Of a stretch of 64,000 bases of DNA, positions 33,652 to 44,623 are shown piece by piece. The notes below the pieces were generated by a model. The model was not told the DNA's origin, made no database searches, and saw only the letters and a program-made list of their open reading frames with translations. Numbering within the stretch: position 1 is the first letter of the stretch; each line of letters opens with the position of its first letter. The stretch is from contig JALRME010000042.1 of NCBI GenBank assembly GCA_026120035.1, positions 186,001 to 250,000 of the forward strand. The letters run 5' to 3'. A program made the translations under genes and the position numbers. The stretch comes from Coleophoma eucalyptorum (Eukaryota > Ascomycota > Leotiomycetes > Helotiales > Dermateaceae).

Positions 33652-34974
33652 ATGAATCACCCTACTCACTATGCAGAGGATGGCGGCGTACATCAACCCT
33701 ATCCACAACTGTCGGAAGCTCCGCCGTACCCCGACTACACCGGCGCTGCACCCCTTCCTCAGCCCGAGCCCGTCCACTCTGCTCCATCACAGCCCTATAC
33801 GTCACTAGCCCCGGCCCCGACAGCATCTTCGGAGGTCCCTCTCACAGACCGATATGGCACTGCACAACAAGATGATTCTTCTTTCGAGAAACAGTCAAGA
33901 AAACTGAGTAAGAAGTGGCAACGGAGACTTTACTGGTCAGCATCACGTGAATTCCCCGGCTTACGTGCCCAAATCCGGCTGATACAATATACAGGATGGT
34001 GCCTCTGGGTATAGTCACAATTGTGCTCTGCGTACTCTTTGAAGTATACAAATCAGACTTCGAAACATGGGTCACGCCTCTAGCCGACTGGTTGCGTGAA
34101 AGAGAAGCTTGGTCTTGGGTCATCCCGGTCTCTATTTTATTTATCCTCAGTTTTCCTCCCCTATTCGGCCATGAGCTCGTACAGATTGTCGTTGGGGTAA
34201 ATTAAAGAATCTAGAGAAGAGATGAATTGAGTGACTGACGTGGCTGTAGCTAACCTATCCCATCGGAGTTGCTATTGGTATAGCGTGTGCGGGAGCCGTT
34301 CTAGGAGAAGCTGGGTGTTTGTAAGTTCTCGTATGGTAGAATTGATTTCGAGGCAAAAGCTCTAACTGCGTTTAAGCGTCGTCTTCAAGTACGGATTTAC
34401 GTCATGGGTTGAGAAGAAGATCGACACGAACATCAAATGGGCAGCCACTGCTCGAATTGCCCAACAGGCTGGATTCAGGGGTGTATTGGTGATTCGATAT
34501 AGCATTGTCCCCCCACGTAAGTTTATTGATTCATATAGCAGGGGGTTGGGGCTAACATCAGCATTCAGATCTTGCTAATCCTCTGTTTTCCTGCACTGGA
34601 ATGAAATTCTGGCTTTACATGGCCACAGTCATATTATCTCTTCCTAAATCTATCGTTTTCGTAGCTCTTGGAACGGGAACCTCAGAGAGTTCAAAAGCAG
34701 TCAAATGGGGTAAGGTAGTAGCGATAGGTGTGGTGGTGATTATAACAAGTGAGTATTCATTCTCCATATCTCAAATGCTATGTTTCGCCTTGGCTGACTA
34801 TGGACTGTTAAAGTATTCGCTAGCATGTGGATCCGAAAGAAGATGAAGATTGCCATAGCAGAGATTAAAGCCGAGCGATACACCGCACAGGGTGGTGAAG
34901 AGCTCGCAATGTTGAGGCCAGATGAGCATAATTCATATGTCAATGATACCGGAGACACGTCGTATCATAAGTAG
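33652..34974 (+). CDS. TVP38/TMEM64 (VTT domain) membrane protein
   Basis: Six exons (33652-33935, 33995-34196, 34250-34320, 34377-34516, 34569-34748, 34814-34974; all GT-AG and phase-consistent) give 345 residues. Residues 1-95 are a cytosolic Pro-rich segment ending in a basic patch (KLSKKWQRRLYW). Then come several membrane spans with the VTT/SNARE-associated signature: FPPLFGHELVQIVVG, YPIGVAIGIACAGAVLGEA, GFRGVLVIRYSIVPPHLANP, and the basic tail IRKKMKIAIAE. The relatives are Golgi/vacuolar membrane proteins (yeast Tvp38) related to DedA lipid scramblases. Location by homology: Golgi or late secretory membranes. The gene looks intact. Confidence 0.9.
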
Positions 34975-35495
34975 GTGCGGCAGGTCTGTCTCTATCCCAA
35001 GTCACAGCTGGCTTGTTATACTATGGTTTTTATAAGGTGATAGTAGTCAAGGAAACTGCTTCCACTGAAGAAATGCATCATCTATGTTCAAGGACTGGAT
35101 AGCATGGTGAAATATTGGGCTGGAATAAAACTGGATGGTCACGTGATTATGATATTATAGCTAGAGCATAGCATCGAAACTACTTAGATGAATGTTAAAT
35201 AAATCAATTAAATTTGTATATAAACAGATAGATATCACATTTACCTAGTGAGGTCTTGATGTGCTTGTTGAGACAGTGTCTGCTGCTCGGAGTCCTCGGA
35301 GCTACCGGGGCATCATAGTGCCGGGTCCGAGCTACTATTTACCCAAGAGCACGGCCTCATTAGGATCGGCAGAGATTTATTGGCCTGAACACAGCCCTCC
35401 TTGTGTCATATCCATCCCGCTCTTCCAATAGCTTTCTACCGTGAGCTCCAAAATCCAGACAGCCATATCAATTCAATTAGTTGTGACCCCTCACC
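34975..35495. other. intergenic
   Basis: No gene or notable element seen. It lies between two genes read in the same direction. Confidence 0.5.
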
Positions 35496-35943
35496 ATGGC
35501 ATCTATTGTCAGAGGCCTTGCTATTGATGCATATAATCAGCAGATCCAAGAAGAAGGGAACTTGAAATGGAAAGCCAGTCGTCAGAAGTTGTACGACAAC
35601 CGCCCGGAAGTCACAGAAAGAGGTAAAAGAGCATATGCGTGATCCTGCAAGGATATATGGGAAAGCTAACCTTTTAGCCTTCTTCGAATTCAAGCGAGAC
35701 AGTCCCACGCAAGCAGCGCAGTTCTCGGATTTCGACGACCTCAAGCGCTGGAACCAACGAGTGGCTGAGAATTATCGACTCTCTGCTTCTGAATTCTTTG
35801 AGAGGCAGGCGCGCAAAGCAAAGAAAGATGCTCAGGCGCAAGGTGGCTCGAATCTTGATGAGCGCCCAGACGAGGAGCCGAGTACCCAACCAAAGGAAGG
35901 ATTCATGAAAAAAGCCTGGCACCGGATCAAGAGCAAAAAGTAG
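35496..35943 (+). CDS. small charged hypothetical protein
   Basis: Two exons (35496-35622 and 35678-35943; intron GTAAAA..TTTAG, 55 bp) encode 130 residues: MASIVRGLAIDAYNQQIQEE, then across the splice to TERAFFEFKRDSPTQAAQF, DDLKRWNQRVAENYRLSASE-FFERQARKAKKDA, and a hydrophilic end with GFMKKAWHRIKSKK. It is highly charged and helical, with no membrane span, signal or domain I recognise. The splice is convincing because both flanks lack stops and the junction keeps the frame. The basic amphipathic C-terminus might bind a membrane or nucleic acid; this is only a guess. Confidence 0.65.
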
Positions 35944-37063
35944 CCATCAAACTCCAAGGTTCAGTTACTCACATCTCATGTCGGTATAGCCTCTGTATAG
36001 GGCTTGCTGGTTTGATCAGCTCGGGGTATTCGGATCTAACGGAGGACGTTGGGCCCCGAACTAATAATCTAAAGCGGGCTACAACTTCAGCAACATTGGT
36101 CACGGCTGCAGTCAGGCAAGGAAATACGTGTTTGTTCAAAAGTTGAAGCATGGAGACATAACGCCGCCAAAATCCTTCGGATTGGGTTCTCTTCGATTGC
36201 GGCTTAGCATTAAAACCATTAACCATATTCACCTTTACGCCCTGCCCTCGAGGAAGTCAGTGGCATAATATTTTACTATGATGACTAAAACTTCCTAACA
36301 TGGAACTCTAAACACCTAGAAGGATGTATCAATAGTTGTCATCGATAGAACGCCGCTTGAGACACCTAATGCTAGAAAGGTTCCATTGCATCGAGCGTGA
36401 TGAGAAACTCGGAGTAGCTTCCTTCACATACATCAATATAAGTTAATGATAGTCCTACAAAGAAACATCTCGAACACCATCAATGATGTCTCTATTCGCG
36501 TGCAATAAATTATGGGTGCCCAAATAAAGCTCAGAAACCCGGTTTGATATTTATCACCCCCCTTCCCCACCCATGGCTCGCCTTACCATACCAACTCTAT
36601 AAATCTCAAAACTGAAACAAGAATGGTAGACAGCAGGTCTAAGCCTATTATCTTCAACTCTTACAGCCCTTCTTAATTATCTTAGATTGTTAATACATTT
36701 ATGAGGGTTTACACAGTATTAAAAGGCTATAGTTCTTTAGCATAAACAAGACTTCTCTTGGCCTACTCTACGGTCGCTATAAATTCCGTGGTGCTGGCTA
36801 ACTAGGCATCTGGCCCGAGGGAGTATCAGCTTGAGAATCTGACCTAAAATCTGACGCTGGTACTTCGTATTTGACTGAGCTCTCTACTGCGCCCCGTCAC
36901 TTGCATATAGACTAGCCTTGGACAGCCTTGCGACCCCAGCACATATGCTTTGATGAAATCCATAACTTCCCGTTTTAATTCCCGAAAGCAAAGCTGACAC
37001 TAATAACTCATCTCAGTACGTAGCACGAGATTATCCACGTCTAGAATCCCTCTCTCAGAAAGA
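35944..37063. other. intergenic
   Basis: No coding similarity found. It holds the promoter of the 37064 gene. Confidence 0.5.
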
Positions 37064-38366
37064 ATGCAGAGGTCCCAGCTCCGAGAGGCGTTGGCGCACA
37101 GCCTCGGGTTTGCTGATTATCCGCAAAACACCTTGTCGCAGCCTTATCTCAACTACATCGAGAACCGGCACATGAACCTCGGCACCGTGGAAGAATATTT
37201 GCAATTATTCAATAAAGTCGTTTACGAATTTTCGCAGAGAGGCCCTCCCATTACAATTCGTGCATATATAGACGCTATTTGTAATTCTCGTGAACAAATC
37301 TTCGAGGGTACGCAAGATGAGGCGGCGCGGAGGGAGCTCGTTACCGACACGATTATGTTTATCATTGGAGTGTGGGTCACAGCTGGAAGCTATTTTGTGA
37401 AATCAGGTGGGTACAGACAGGTTGAGCTGGCGTTTTGTCTCCAAAATGGGAAGAGTGCCGCTGTAGATTACAGCGCGACGGCATCGGATTCAACACTTTC
37501 GGAATTGCTGGTCGGGAGCGGCTTAGTACCAGCTGCGTCGGAGACGGTGGGTATGTTTGGCATACCTACGACTACTGCAACTACTAGCAACTTTGCTGCG
37601 ACAAGCAAAGCAAATATACATGTTGTTGAATACTCCCGTCTTGATTCCATCGAATCTCTCTCGATCAAATCTACGACTCTCAATGCCTATACTCTATCCT
37701 TGCTCTCCAACACCCGCATCTCCTGGACGCTTAATTTCTCAAGACATCTCCTCCTCACTCCGCTTGCAGGTCACCATGTTCTGGAGCTATATGCAATCCC
37801 CTGTGTGTTGAATGGAAGATCCCTCGCGAGAGTGGGAATCCCAGCTGCGCTTATTAATGAGATCCAAATGTCTTATTCGATCCTTTTCAATCCATACGGA
37901 CGACGATCACTGCATGCGAAGTACGGTAAAGTGGTGGGTCTGCACATGTGGTGTTGGTGTCGCTCGTGCAGCGCCAGCCGTATGAAAAAGTGTGAACTCA
38001 ATACCCTGAGGAGGAAATCGAAATCGAGGAAGAGAAGAGGTGGAAGAGCGAAGAGCGAGTTCGATCCGCTTCTGGTGAACTTGATGGAGGAGCAGGGGAC
38101 AGAGGACTGGAGCCCTGATTTGTTTCCGTACCTGTGGCCGAGAATTGTTGAATTGGAGGCACATTTACATTCAGCGAAACCTTGGAACTTCTGGGTGCTG
38201 TTCGCAGATCGGAGAGACACTCTTCAATTCTGGACCTTTCTGTGAGTCTTTGTAGTCATGAAATATTATGGCCTATGCTGATTATGCTAGATTTGGTTCC
38301 GTCATTCTCCTTTTGACGATTCTGCAGGTTGGGCTAGGTGTAGCTCAGGTGGTTGGATCATTCTGA
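37064..38366 (+). CDS. fungal tail-anchored protein of unknown function
   Basis: Two exons (37064-38241 and 38291-38366; intron GTGAGT..CTAG with a CTGATTATG branch region) give 417 residues. The body has no named domain; it contains YLNYIENRHMNLGTVEEYL, a basic segment (RRKSKSRKRRGGRAK near 320) and the end block DLFPYLWPRIVELEAHLHSA followed by PWNFWVLFADRRDTLQFWTF. The second exon supplies a single hydrophobic helix (FGSVILLLTILQVGLGVAQV), so the product is probably C-terminally membrane anchored. The D-R-R-D-T-x-Q-F-W-T-F block plus a tail helix recurs in many uncharacterised filamentous-ascomycete proteins. It is convergent with the Ubl-peptidase gene, 32 bp between stop codons. Function unknown. 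Confidence 0.8.
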
Positions 38367-38398
38367 GTGATTAATAGAAACCTTCCCTTTTTACCTAA

Positions 38399-41300
38399 TT
38401 ACAAAATAACATGTTCCTTCTCCAGCTCTTCTGGAACTTTAAAGGCACCATAAAATGCGACGAGCCCTCTTTTCAATCTTGCCTCCAGATCACGACCTTC
38501 CATCTCATAAGTTTGGACGTTCCCAGATCTCTGAACAAAGGATTGAAATCCGACCACTCCAAGTCCATCCGTGCCATCTGATCTTGCCCCTTGAGCATAG
38601 AGAGCTAGCCCACTTTGCCCACCCGGTACAGGAAAATCTGGGTAAACACGGTATAGTATTGATTCTGAAACCAGGGATTTCCATAACGTGATATCTTCAT
38701 GTCGTACTCTACGTCGTAACTGTTGGTCGTCTTCGTATGCAGAGAGTTTTTGACGATTGAGTAAAATGCCTTTTCCAACAATCTGACAAATTATTAGCGC
38801 TGGCACAGCACAGTGGTGATAGAGCTACACACCAGACACTCTGAATGAGTGAAGCTCGGTAAGGTTCTTGCCTCTGAGGTTTCGTTGTGAATAAGGATAT
38901 GCAGATTACTTGGAGTCCGACGAAGATTATCCCAGCTGGATCGGGAAAGCCATCCAAGATTTGAAATGGGAGATAGTATATGGAGAGTATCGCGATCGTC
39001 CAAGGGTCGCACGAGGCTAATATCGTGAGAGAATCCTGTTGGGTATTCCTCTGCCTCGTCATCGAAGGTCTTCCTCACCATACCAATCTGCCATAGTTCA
39101 GCAAGTTGGGTAAAAGTCATATAGTGGCGGTTTGCTCACCTTAACTCCTTGAACACAGATCTCTACGTCTTTGTGCCAATTTTCACTTAAGGTTGATTTT
39201 GAGCTTCTGAACAATCGACGAAGTAACGGCCCTCGATCCTTGGCGAGTAATGACTCTGTTATAATGTGGGACGACATGGTCAGATAGATCTTGCCATTTT
39301 TTACTGTTTTAACCCCGATTCTGCCACTGTGCCGGGTCTGTGATTTAAAATTTGTTGGTCGAGACTCAACAACACTCTCTAACTTAATTCTAGAGCGGGG
39401 GTTTGAGACTCTTTGGGAATGAGATGATTGGGCATGGTTTCGTGACGTAGAAGCCGCAGGTGTGGTTGGCTGTTGAACTCGAGAATCCCGTCCCGCTGTA
39501 GCAGCTAAGTTTTGGTTTATATAACAGACCTTTAGCCCACCAAAATAATTGGGCTGGTGCGAGTAAGCCCAGTCGTAATTAAAGTTCTCTGGGACTAGAA
39601 GTTGAAGTAGTCCATTTAAGAGTAAATAGAATCCAGATATCTTAGGAAATTCTCTAAACACCTTGATGACTGTTTGAATCTCTATTGGGGCCCGAGGATC
39701 AATTACCCGTGGGAATGGGTCTGGAGGTGGTGAAACTGCTCCACTGAAAGGGTAGTGGTATGCTACGGGTATGACCACGGGACGTCCGGCGATTGTTAAA
39801 GGAATGCCATCTCGCAGAACCTTGTGACTCGGGGTACAGGTCCAACAAGATTGGGTATATTCAATATCCCATCTGAAGGACTTAGGGAAGTGCGGCCGCA
39901 GAAGCTTCCAGTTATCACTTGAGAGCTGAGTAAACTGACCTGCAAGGAGATGTATTCCATCGCTATTTGTATCAGGATTGCTTGGGAGGATTTCCGGTCC
40001 TGTAAAAACTCCATTCTCGTCCGATGAAGGGTTATCTGACAATGACGATAGCTCATCCAACTCTCCCGAATGCGTTTCTGATTGTAGCTCGTTCTGTGGA
40101 TTTACATCTCTTGCGCCCAAGGAAATGAATTCTTCCGTCAAATCATACATCGCCATGTCATCTTTAAGATTCGGTGTCTTGGTTTCCACCATGAGCTTAG
40201 ACGATTTCTTGATATCGTACGAGTCTAACGTCGAATCGTCGTCAAGTATGGCTCCTTGTAAGGTGATAGAAAACTCCGACCTATTATTAGGAAGCCTCTC
40301 TGGCCAATTGAGGATTATCGTGCTCTTTACATCGGCGATCGTGGTGTTACCTGGTAGGACAAATCCAGAAAGAGCAGTGCCATCTGGCAGTTCCAAGAAC
40401 AGCTCCATTTGTTTGAACCCTTCGAAGTGAACATGCAAGATCTTCCCATGACCAATCCCATAGCTAGCTAAACTTTCACCGTCTTGTAATTCGCGGCCAA
40501 GGTTGCGGATTTTTATCTGTGCAGGTAAGTATTGTTTCTGCTCTGATATCTGTTCCTTGATCTCTAAAATGGTGCTAGACGCTTGCACCGAAATAATATC
40601 TCTTTCTCCACCAGAGAAGTCCAGGACAATGCCTATTTCCTTATCTGCTGCAATATCGTTCCCTTTCTTGCTTGTTACTTTTTTATCCGCTGAAACAGCC
40701 TCCTTTCGATTTTCTGAGGTTTCTTTACTTGCTGCAACATCGTCGCTTTTCTTTTCTGGTAGGACTTCCAATCGCAATCTGCAATTTGGGTCAACGAAAC
40801 AGTCAGCTAGGATGTCGGTATCTCTGAGGGTTCTCTCATTCAGTAGGAATTGCAAACGATCAGCAGGGATGCCAATCTCGGTTTCCATAAGAGTCTTCAG
40901 CCGTGAAATCGAATCGGATGATATGACAAGGAGAGGATAAGTTACATGTTGATGACCGAGTCGCTCAACATGTATGGTATAGGGACGATTATCGATAACT
41001 TGAAGTTCAACGAGTAATGATTCCGAAACGCCCAGATACCGAAGTCTTGCAGTAGTTTGTGACGGCAGAACGAATCCCTCTACCACAAGTCGCTGGTTTG
41101 ATATGTCAATATCAGTCGCGAAGCTGATGGCCGCCTTCAGACCAGTAACAGAACTATCTTTCTCCGCGTCAACCATAATGATGGTACCATCTGGGAGCTT
41201 TACAGGAAGGCAAATATGCTCATAAGAGAGTGGGAGTGTTTTCGTGATGAGATGCATTGTTGCTCCATTTCTGACTCCATAATAGCCCAATTTTAAGGAT

Positions 41301-41455
41301 GCTTCCAGGCTTTTGCCAGAATATATTATTCTGTATGAATGCGGTTCAAGTCGCCATTTCTTGTTCACCAGTTCCGCGAGTTCATCGACAGAGGCATTTT
41401 TGTCAACTTCGGCCTCCAGTTGCCTACCCTTCATATCTCTTATGAAGATCTTCAT
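38399..41455 (-). CDS. five tandem ubiquitin-like domains fused to a trypsin-like serine peptidase
   Basis: Three exons (39140-41455, 38833-39087, 38399-38782; introns GTGAGC..GCAG and GTGTGT..TCAG) give 984 residues. Five Ubl domains: about 1-70 (MKIFIRDMKGRQLEAEV), 80-153, 159-232, 274-344 (with SILEIKEQISEQ-like strand/helix) and 350-424 (MELFLELPDGTALSGFV). None ends in Gly-Gly, so they are not processed to free ubiquitins. Residues 500-650 are an unknown domain (GQFTQLSSDNWKLLRPHFPK, YLLLNGLLQLLVPENFNYDW). The C-terminal 270 residues look like a trypsin fold: VKNGKIYLTMSSHIITES (H730), GFSHDISLVRP (D794) and PVPGGQSGLALYAQG (GQSG, S914), in the right order and spacing. I chose the ATG at 41455 because it begins the first Ubl; the frame is open upstream but has no ATG. 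The peptidase assignment rests on motifs, not alignment. Confidence 0.82.
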
Positions 41456-42402
41456 TTTGGGGCAACTGGCTGTAGAAAAACCAAGGACAGCGCAAAATGG
41501 AGAAGCCTTGATGTGTGCACAGACAGACTGTACGGCAGGGGTATGACAAGCACGACAACGGTCAAACAAATCGCATCGAGTTCCTAAAGAGAGCTTAACA
41601 GCAGAGCATCGTAGACTTCATCGCAAGACAGAAGGAGTATATTAACAGGTTCAAAAAACGATTCGTAGCTGCATGTGATGCTGTGAGGCTGTGAGGCTGT
41701 GTGTAGTGCAGCATGCGTTGAGTGGCGCTGTTATAATTTGAGCTTGGCTCTTATGGTGACGGCGGCTAAATTGTCGCATTTTATGGACTCGCAAATGTTG
41801 ATGGCTTAACAGTCTTCTCGCCATCCACCAACCCGTCGCAGGTCGACACAATGCCTTGCGCCAGCCTTCATCAGTGCTTGCAATTGGATGTGCCTTGTGG
41901 TAGCGATTGCCTTGCTGACTGATCGACTGAGTGATACAACTTGGGGTTTGGTCTAAAAAGATAAAATGAATCTACCTTACCTTTACTTCAAACGCTAATT
42001 ATTTATGGATTATTCACGCACAGTAAGATAATTTATAGGCTAGTATGATGGTTCAACCCCACGACATTGTCCTTGGAAGTATATCGACTTCATCACAATA
42101 GTGACAACAGAAGCCGCTCCAGCCGCTTAGTAAGCGAGAAGTAAGTATATAATAAATTTGTGTAGGTTTAGCCACTGCACTGTCAGCATTTGGGCTACGT
42201 AGGTGTGAATGTATCTTTTCTATATCTATCAAGGCTTAAGCATGGCCTGTTCATTTCCTTCGTAGCGAAAACCTTCCTTTACCTTACCTTCATCCAGCGC
42301 ACGCGTACCGCCCAGTAACTCTGATGGCATCGGTATGAGGTTATGTTGAATTTACTTCGGGATGATGCATCTCTATAGTTCTCTTGATACTGGGCTTCAC
42401 CA
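41456..42402. other. intergenic, divergent promoters
   Basis: No gene seen. It lies between the Ubl-peptidase gene (minus) and the Zn2Cys6 regulator (plus). Contains a short GTGAGGCT tandem near 41683. Confidence 0.5.
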
Positions 42403-44055
42403 ATGGGCAAGACGCTTCGCAGATCCTGCGCTGCTTGTGCAAAAGCAAAGCATAGTTGCGACCTTCGCACCCCCAAATGCTCACGGTGTGTGAAGAGAAG
42501 CTGCAACTGCGTTTATGCCAACGAGCCACTCACCTCGACCAGCACTCACCTTAGAGATGTTAACAATGGGTTTCGCGCATCGCAAGCACCCAAGTCAATT
42601 ACCAGACCTGCGCTGCTGACTGGAAGTGGGGGAAATGTCTCACCGGATTCCTCGGACATGTCAATGTTCTTCGAAGCACATGTACTTGATCCATTTGACT
42701 CTTATCCTTCCATAAATCTTCCCCGGGTGCGCGTTCAGGGTCTGATGCGGCATTGTAGGTGGTGTTCTGATCCGAGAGCTTTGGTATGTCTGACTGACCT
42801 GCCATAGTCTTGTCAAAAATTGCATTTCAGTATTACCCTTTGGATCTGAATCCGGCTTCCAACCCCTTCGTGACCTCTTGGTGGCCATTGGCTCTCACTG
42901 ACCCCGCTTTGTTCCATGTGTCTCTTCAGACGGCTTCCCTGGACGATGAGCTCCATGCAAGTAAAGGGTTCCCTCACTCGGAGCTCCTCATGAAGGATTC
43001 TGTTTCTCTCTTGAGGCATAAAATTCAGTATGAGTCGCTCGCATTTCAAAATGCAACCATGAACGCGGTTATTACTTTAGCAGCGATCGAGGTAACGGTC
43101 TTAATGCGCTCTTGAATGGAAAAGGCTGACGCAAATCTGAACATTTTTAGCATGGAAAGGGAAACCTGCACCTGAGTAAAGTGCATATAGATGGAGTTAA
43201 ACGCATGGTTAGTGTCCGAGGCGGATTGACTAAAGTTAGAGAGACGAGCCCGCTTACTGCGAGAATGGTAGCCTGGTAAGACACTTTTCATTGTTATTGC
43301 CTATTGCTCACACTTATCTCAGGGTATCCATGTTGGTCACTGGATCGCCTCAATTCGACACGCAAGATGATTCCGGGGAAGGAGATGGTGTCTATGCCAT
43401 ACAACAATGGCAACACCCAGCATCCGTGGGGGAAAAGAACCCAAATCTCGTCGATCTCGATGCGCTTGGCCTCGATCCTAACATTGGGAATATAATTAAT
43501 CGTCTCCGCTCTGTCTTTGGTGTGTCCCAAATACTGGACGAGCCCGTTATCCTTTCAACCAACGATCTACATGATCTGACCTGCTTTACTCTTCATCGTG
43601 TGTTAAGCCTGCCTCCTCTTACTGGCCAGGACTCTCTAGCCATGAACATCTCTGAATGTTTGCGGTACGGAGTTTCACTCTACATGTTCATAGTTCACGG
43701 AGCAACGTATTATTCTCATGCCCATATTATCCATGGACTTGTCCTTCAACTTGAATACCACCTCGATCCTCTGCTATCGTTTATTGAAGCAGAGGAGTCA
43801 TTACTTGTTTGGTTCCTGACGATGGGAGCTGTAGCATCTGCTGGCACAAATGAAAACCAATGGTTCCGTGCAAGAGTAGGGGCAATGTCAATAGCACTTG
43901 GCTTTCGATGTTGGGAGGATGTTGAGAGGCATCTGAAAAAGGTCTTGTGGCTCGAAACAACGATGCGAATTCAATTCCAACAGGCGTGGGAGGAAATTGC
44001 GACTCTGGAATCATCAGCCCACAGCTTAGCGGCCGCTTGTGAGTTAAGGGCGTGA
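42403..44055 (+). CDS. Zn2Cys6 transcription factor
   Basis: Four exons (42403-42754, 42808-43091, 43151-43275, 43323-44055) give 497 residues. The binuclear zinc cluster is complete: C9, C12, C19, C26, C29 and C36 (RRSCAACAKAKHSCDLRTPK then CSRC). The rest matches the fungal-specific factor (DUF3468-type) layout: ALTDPALFHVSLQTASLDD near 155, GVKRMVSVRGGLTKV, and a C-terminal helical region with a final WEEIATLESSAHSLAA. It is probably nuclear and binds CGG half-sites. It is the only DNA-binding regulator in the right third and so the natural candidate to control the metabolic genes from 44.6 to 64 kb. Confidence 0.9.
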
Positions 44056-44623
44056 CCTGATAAGCTGTGGAGTTTCCCAAGGCGGTAGCATAGCACACAA
44101 CGGATTCGAGGACTTGTCCCATGCGGCACTGCATTGCGTTCTCTGTGCCGCCCTGCGTTCTCCTATGCATTCGAATTAATTGCACCATCATATTCATCCC
44201 ATCGAACTGGCCAGTCGTCGTTTGAGAATCTCGTACGAGGACCCTTCGGTAGGGCGCTAGTACTGTACACCCTAGTGCACATCACTTTCGGAGTCTAGTC
44301 CTCTTTCGGACACAGCCTTCTAGTACGTCCACTCCAGCAATGGCCTTGGGCTTAACTGAGACTGAGAGCACCAATGTAGCGTCAAGTAGTCCCTTCAACA
44401 TCCTATTTTCCTGCCCTTTTCATTTCCGATATCTTGCGCTCTTCGGGAAATGCTGTTCCGGAACATGGCATGACCTCTCCGCTGTACCTTTCTTTATAAT
44501 ACGGTCCACCCTCCATTCTCCAGACACAAGTTTAAGTCACTACTCCTTTCTTTATTTCGTTAATAGAGGAATATCAAGCCTGCCAGTCCCTTTGTACAAA
44601 GAAAGAAAGAATATTTTGGCAAG
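44056..44623. other. P450 promoter and leader, with an upstream ORF
   Basis: A 95-codon ATG-started ORF (44340-44627) ends in the P450 start codon itself (ATGA overlap at 44624). It has no family features and is rich in Ser, Phe and Leu. If the leader is long enough to contain it, it could lower P450 translation. Confidence 0.4.
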
